Below, piece after piece: positions 60,901-64,000 of a DNA stretch of 64,000 nucleotides. The stretch is from Paenibacillus oceani (GTDB lineage Bacteria; Bacillota; Bacilli; Paenibacillales; NBRC-103111), in assembly GCF_014705615.1 (NCBI RefSeq), contig NZ_JACXJA010000022.1:62001-126000 (forward strand), in the 5' to 3' direction. A program made the translations under genes and the position numbers. A model generated the notes under the pieces. The model was not told the origin of the DNA. It was given only the letters and a program-made list of their open reading frames with translations, and did no database searches. Each line of letters begins with the position of its first letter. The first letter of the stretch is position 1.

Positions 60901-62268
60901 ATGAAGACAAAGAAGAGACAATGGTTAGGTTTTAGTCTTGCGATATGCATAGGCGTCGTGTCCGGCTGCTCCGGCGGTTCCGGTACGGGAACGAATGGGG
61001 GCGGCGGAAGCTCGGGAACCGGCGGGGGAGAATCGCCTGCTCCTGCGCCCGCGCCTGCCGCGTCAACCGAACCGGTGGAGCTCGTATTCTGGTTCCACGT
61101 CGGTTCGATTACGAACAACGATGGCTTTATGAGCGCCTTCGGGAACAAAATCAAAGAAAAGTTTCCTCATGTAACGCCGAAGTTTATCGCCCCTTCGAAC
61201 AGTGTCAACTTGAAATCGCTGGTCGAATCCAAACAGCCGATCGATATTTTTTATGACGCTTACGGCCAAATATACAGTTATTTGATGGAGTACGGCTTGC
61301 AGTACGATATCTCCGGTCTGATTCAAACTCACAAATACGATGTGTCGCGTCTGGAGCCGACCGCGGTAGCGGCGATGAGGCAAATCGCGGGCGGCGGGAT
61401 GTACGGGCTCCCGGTAACGGTTGATTCTGTCAATCTGATATACAATAAAGCGCTTTTTGAGCGATTTGGCGTGCCAGCCCCGAAGGACGACATGACGTGG
61501 GACGATGTATATGAATTGACCAGGAAGATGAGCCGGACCGAAAGCGGCGTGCACTATTACGGGATGGGCATGTCGCCCGGGGCGGTCGCGAACGGCGATC
61601 CGCTGTCTCCCGTGTTTATCGATCCGGTCAAGCACCTGGGAATGTTCGCCTCGGAGAAGCCGAGACGGATGTTCGAGACGCTGACGCAGTTTTATCGGAT
61701 TGCAGGCAACGAGGTCGATTCGACGACTTCCGCTTACGCGACGCAGCTCAAGCTGTTCAGCGAGCAGCGGCTCGCGATGATGCTGGGACCGAACGCGCTC
61801 GGAACGAGATATTTTGCCGATAAAGATCCTCATCTCGAATGGGACATCGTATCGTATCCGCGTTACAAGGAGGCGCCTAACGCTGGACCGCAGCTGTCGC
61901 CGGGATACTTCCTGATTCCCGTCACCAGCACGCATAAGGAGACGGCGTTTCAGGTGGCGGCCTACGTCACGAGCGAGGAATTCCAGAAACATCTGGCCCG
62001 CCGCGGGTATTCGCCGGCTCTGCAAGGCGCCGATATTTGGAGCGAATACGGCAAAGACTTGCCGTACATGCACAATAAACATCTGAAGGCGATGATCCCG
62101 GATCGGCCTGCGCCGATCGCGCCGTTATCGAAGTATCAGGCGCTCGCGGCCCCGGAATTTACCCAGATCTTCCACGATATCGCGACGAATGCGAAGGATA
62201 TCAATACCGCCTTGCGGGAAGCGGACGAGAGGATCAACAAGAAGATCGCCGAGCAAATGGCCAAGTAA
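60901..62268 (+). CDS. Orphan extracellular solute-binding lipoprotein
   Basis: A 455-aa lipoprotein (MKTKKRQWLGFSLAICIGVV, SGCSGG lipobox, Cys at about 23), followed by a Gly/Ser/Pro/Ala linker. It shares YNKALFERFGVPAPKDDMTW and DINTALREADERINKK with the proteins at 23146 and 45206. AAGGGGGATTTCGC precedes ATG 60901, 24 bp after the beta-helix gene. No permease gene in view. Downstream enzymes suggest an aromatic or cyclic ligand, but that is inference. Confidence 0.9.
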   Translation: MKTKKRQWLGFSLAICIGVVSGCSGGSGTGTNGGGGSSGTGGGESPAPAPAPAASTEPVELVFWFHVGSITNNDGFMSAFGNKIKEKFPHVTPKFIAPSNSVNLKSLVESKQPIDIFYDAYGQIYSYLMEYGLQYDISGLIQTHKYDVSRLEPTAVAAMRQIAGGGMYGLPVTVDSVNLIYNKALFERFGVPAPKDDMTWDDVYELTRKMSRTESGVHYYGMGMSPGAVANGDPLSPVFIDPVKHLGMFASEKPRRMFETLTQFYRIAGNEVDSTTSAYATQLKLFSEQRLAMMLGPNALGTRYFADKDPHLEWDIVSYPRYKEAPNAGPQLSPGYFLIPVTSTHKETAFQVAAYVTSEEFQKHLARRGYSPALQGADIWSEYGKDLPYMHNKHLKAMIPDRPAPIAPLSKYQALAAPEFTQIFHDIATNAKDINTALREADERINKKIAEQMAK

Positions 62269-62307
62269 ACCTATAAATAAATAGATGATCACGGGGGAGA
62301 GAAACCA

Positions 62308-63459
62308 ATGGAAACGATTCATCCGATTCAACCTCTTACTGGAACTGGAACCAAGCCGAAAAGGAAACGCTCCATCATCGACTGCGACCTTCATCTGGCC
62401 CCTCTGCGCGGGGGATACCAGGCGCTGAAGCCGTACATGTCCCGGTATTACCGGGAACAGATTGAGACCTGGGGACCGCGGGTGCCTGGGCAAATTGGCA
62501 TGTACAACAACGGAGGGACAAACGGCACAATGCGGGACCATAAAATGCCCCCGGGAGACGAGACGGTCGCGCTCGATTATATTCGATCGAACCTGCTGGA
62601 TAAATATCAGATCGACTACGGGATCATCACCGGCATGGACTACGGGATCAATACGATACCGGATACGGACTATGCGGCCGCCGTGTGCTCCGCGTGCAAC
62701 GACTATACGATCGAGCACGTTCTTGCAAAGGAGCCCCGGCTGAAAGCTTCCATCATGATTCCGAAGCAGGACTCCGAGCTGTCGGCCAAAGAGATCAATC
62801 GCGTCGCCTCGCATCCCGGATTTGTCCAGGTTATCGTCTCGAACGGAGCCGAGAAGCCTTACGGACACAGGAGGTATTATCCGATCTACGAAGCTTGCGT
62901 CCGTCATAATTTGCCGTTTGCGATCCATGTCAGTATGGAAGGAATCGGGATCAATCCTCCTCCGACCGGAGCCGGTTATGTTTCACACTATGCCGAGTAC
63001 AGGCTGGCCCGTGCGGGTATTATGATGACCCATCTGGCGAGCTTTATCTATGAAGGTGTATTCGAATTGTTTCCGACGCTGAAGGTCGTCATGATCGAAG
63101 CGGGCATGATGTGGATTGCTCCGGCCTTATGGCGAATGGACCAGGATTGGAAGGCGCTGCGCCACAATACGCCGTGGGTAAAGAAGCTGCCGAGCGAATA
63201 TTACCGGGAGCATGTGCGGGTGACGTCGCAGCCGATCGAGCTGCCGGCCAAGCCGGAGATGTTTTTGCCGATGCTGGAGGCGATTCATGCCGATCCGTGT
63301 TTAATGTTCGCATCGGATTATCCTCATTGGGACTTCGATTCACCTGCGCTCGCCTTTCCGAAAATGCCGGACCCGCTCTGGGAACGCATCTTTTATACAA
63401 ATGCTGCGGAGTTATACGGATTGCCGCAGCGAGGCGCGGCAAAGGGAGGGAACGACTAA
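62308..63459 (+). CDS. Amidohydrolase-family (Amidohydro_2) enzyme
   Basis: A 383-aa metal-dependent hydrolase or decarboxylase of the Amidohydrolase_2/ACMSD-like group. The N-terminal metal motif is IIDCDLHLAP (Asp27-x-His29, where others have HxH); FAIHVSMEG gives a His near 207 and MFASDYPHWDFDSP the late Asp near 335. TIM barrel throughout. Relatives decarboxylate or hydrolyse aromatic acids and lactones. GGGGGAGAG precedes ATG 62308. Its stop overlaps the Rieske gene start by one base (TAATG), so they are coupled. Confidence 0.88.
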   Translation: METIHPIQPLTGTGTKPKRKRSIIDCDLHLAPLRGGYQALKPYMSRYYREQIETWGPRVPGQIGMYNNGGTNGTMRDHKMPPGDETVALDYIRSNLLDKYQIDYGIITGMDYGINTIPDTDYAAAVCSACNDYTIEHVLAKEPRLKASIMIPKQDSELSAKEINRVASHPGFVQVIVSNGAEKPYGHRRYYPIYEACVRHNLPFAIHVSMEGIGINPPPTGAGYVSHYAEYRLARAGIMMTHLASFIYEGVFELFPTLKVVMIEAGMMWIAPALWRMDQDWKALRHNTPWVKKLPSEYYREHVRVTSQPIELPAKPEMFLPMLEAIHADPCLMFASDYPHWDFDSPALAFPKMPDPLWERIFYTNAAELYGLPQRGAAKGGND

Positions 63460-63833
63460 TGCCCAGCTACTTGGCAGGCCGTGTGTCCGAGATCCTTCCC
63501 GGCACGCGAAAGATCGTTGAATTGAACCGCCGCAGCATCGGGATCTACAATATCGACGGACGGTTCTATGCGATACGCAATCTGTGTCCCCATCAGGGGG
63601 CGCCGTTGTGCGAAGGCATTACATCAGCTTACGTCACCTCTCCGAGGCCGGGCGAGTTCGTATACGAGCGGGAGGGCGAGGTAGTCCGGTGCCCGTGGCA
63701 TTTCTGGGAATTCGATATCAAGTCGGGCTGCATGATCGTCGACCCGGCGACGAGAACGAAGACGTATGACGTAACGGTGGAACGGTACGACGTCTCCGTA
63801 GAAGACGGCAATGTGATCGTTCATATGGCATAA
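63459..63833 (+). CDS. Rieske [2Fe-2S] ferredoxin-like protein
   Basis: A 124-aa soluble Rieske protein. Both cluster-binding boxes are present: Cys43-x-His45 in NLCPHQGAPLC and Cys78-x2-His81 in RCPWHFWEFD. Starts MPSYLAGRVSEILPG. Such small proteins pass electrons to oxygenases or act as stand-alone subunits. Coupled to the amidohydrolase gene. No oxygenase is seen in the window, but another gene begins just after the right edge. Confidence 0.92.
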   Translation: MPSYLAGRVSEILPGTRKIVELNRRSIGIYNIDGRFYAIRNLCPHQGAPLCEGITSAYVTSPRPGEFVYEREGEVVRCPWHFWEFDIKSGCMIVDPATRTKTYDVTVERYDVSVEDGNVIVHMA

Positions 63834-63926
63834 GCGCAGGCCGGTCTGAAAAGCAAGCACCGGCCATACAGCCCGATCTCGGCAGCAGGCACTTGTTACA
63901 CGTTCGTGACAAATGTCCGGAAAGAT

Positions 63927-64000
63927 TTGTATCGGGACAGCCTTTCCGATATACTACATTTGAAACGAACTGCTATACGCAGAGATCGAAGGAGGCCGTT
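63927..64000 (+). promoter_or_regulatory. Promoter and ribosome site for a gene beyond the window
   Basis: TTGTAT (63927-63932), a 17-bp spacer and TATACT (63950-63955) form a good SigA-type promoter; GGAGG at 63991-63995 is a ribosome site for a start codon just past base 64000. Confidence 0.75.

Overview
The window comes from a spore-forming Paenibacillaceae (Paenibacillus/Cohnella-type Firmicute) with a fairly GC-rich backbone. This rests on the YheC/YheD ATP-grasp array, the Bacillus-like order ytoI-ytpI / ytrI-ytrH / dnaE, the accD-accA-pyk and citZ-icd-mdh groups, YesM/YesN-type sensor/regulator pairs beside carbohydrate ABC importers, strong AGGAGG ribosome sites and many GTG/TTG starts. 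No rRNA, tRNA or CRISPR array was seen. Nothing was aligned or searched; all homology is read by eye.

Layout. 0-5.8 kb: five tandem minus-strand YheC/YheD-family ATP-grasp genes, the last cut by the window edge, alternating short (about 380 aa) and long (456 aa) forms. 6.1-8.6 kb: ba3-type cytochrome oxidase operon (subunits IIa, II, I) with a textbook terminator. 8.6-22.9 kb: a visibly AT-richer segment. Its core is intact: a response regulator, histidine kinase and TIM-barrel isomerase/epimerase face a permease-permease-lipoprotein importer, a heparinase II/III-like protein and a PhyH dioxygenase. Both margins are decayed: SDR, IS66 and AraC fragments on the left; a Stf0 sulfotransferase pseudogene, a possible HNH scrap and a frameshifted Rad52-like gene on the right. 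The segment is bracketed by the two complementary halves of a 181-bp repeat whose complete copy lies at 53150-53330.

23.1-27.9 kb: an orphan solute-binding lipoprotein, an Asp-box (sialidase-like) protein and a Tat-exported beta-helix protein. 28-42 kb: housekeeping: small proteins, ytoI, ytpI, ytrI, ytrH, dnaE, a 1.3-kb gene-free stretch with hairpins and a C-rich tandem repeat, pgpA, accD, accA, pyk and a Cof-type HAD phosphatase. 42.7-46.6 kb: a membrane-anchored AraC regulator divergent from a second orphan binding protein. 46.7-52.8 kb: zinc-ribbon protein, WYL regulator, thioesterase, fxsA, and polyphosphate kinase/exopolyphosphatase preceded by a clear Pho box. 53.1-57.2 kb: the MITE-like element, citZ, a 36.5-bp tandem repeat, icd and mdh. 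57.9-64 kb: an AraC regulator divergent from a second Tat beta-helix protein, a third orphan binding protein, an Amidohydrolase_2-type enzyme, a Rieske ferredoxin and a promoter plus ribosome site for a gene outside the window.

The items most worth following are the split repeat around the AT-rich segment, the MITE directly upstream of citZ, the repeated pairing of orphan binding proteins with Tat-exported beta-helix proteins, and the Pho box on ppk.
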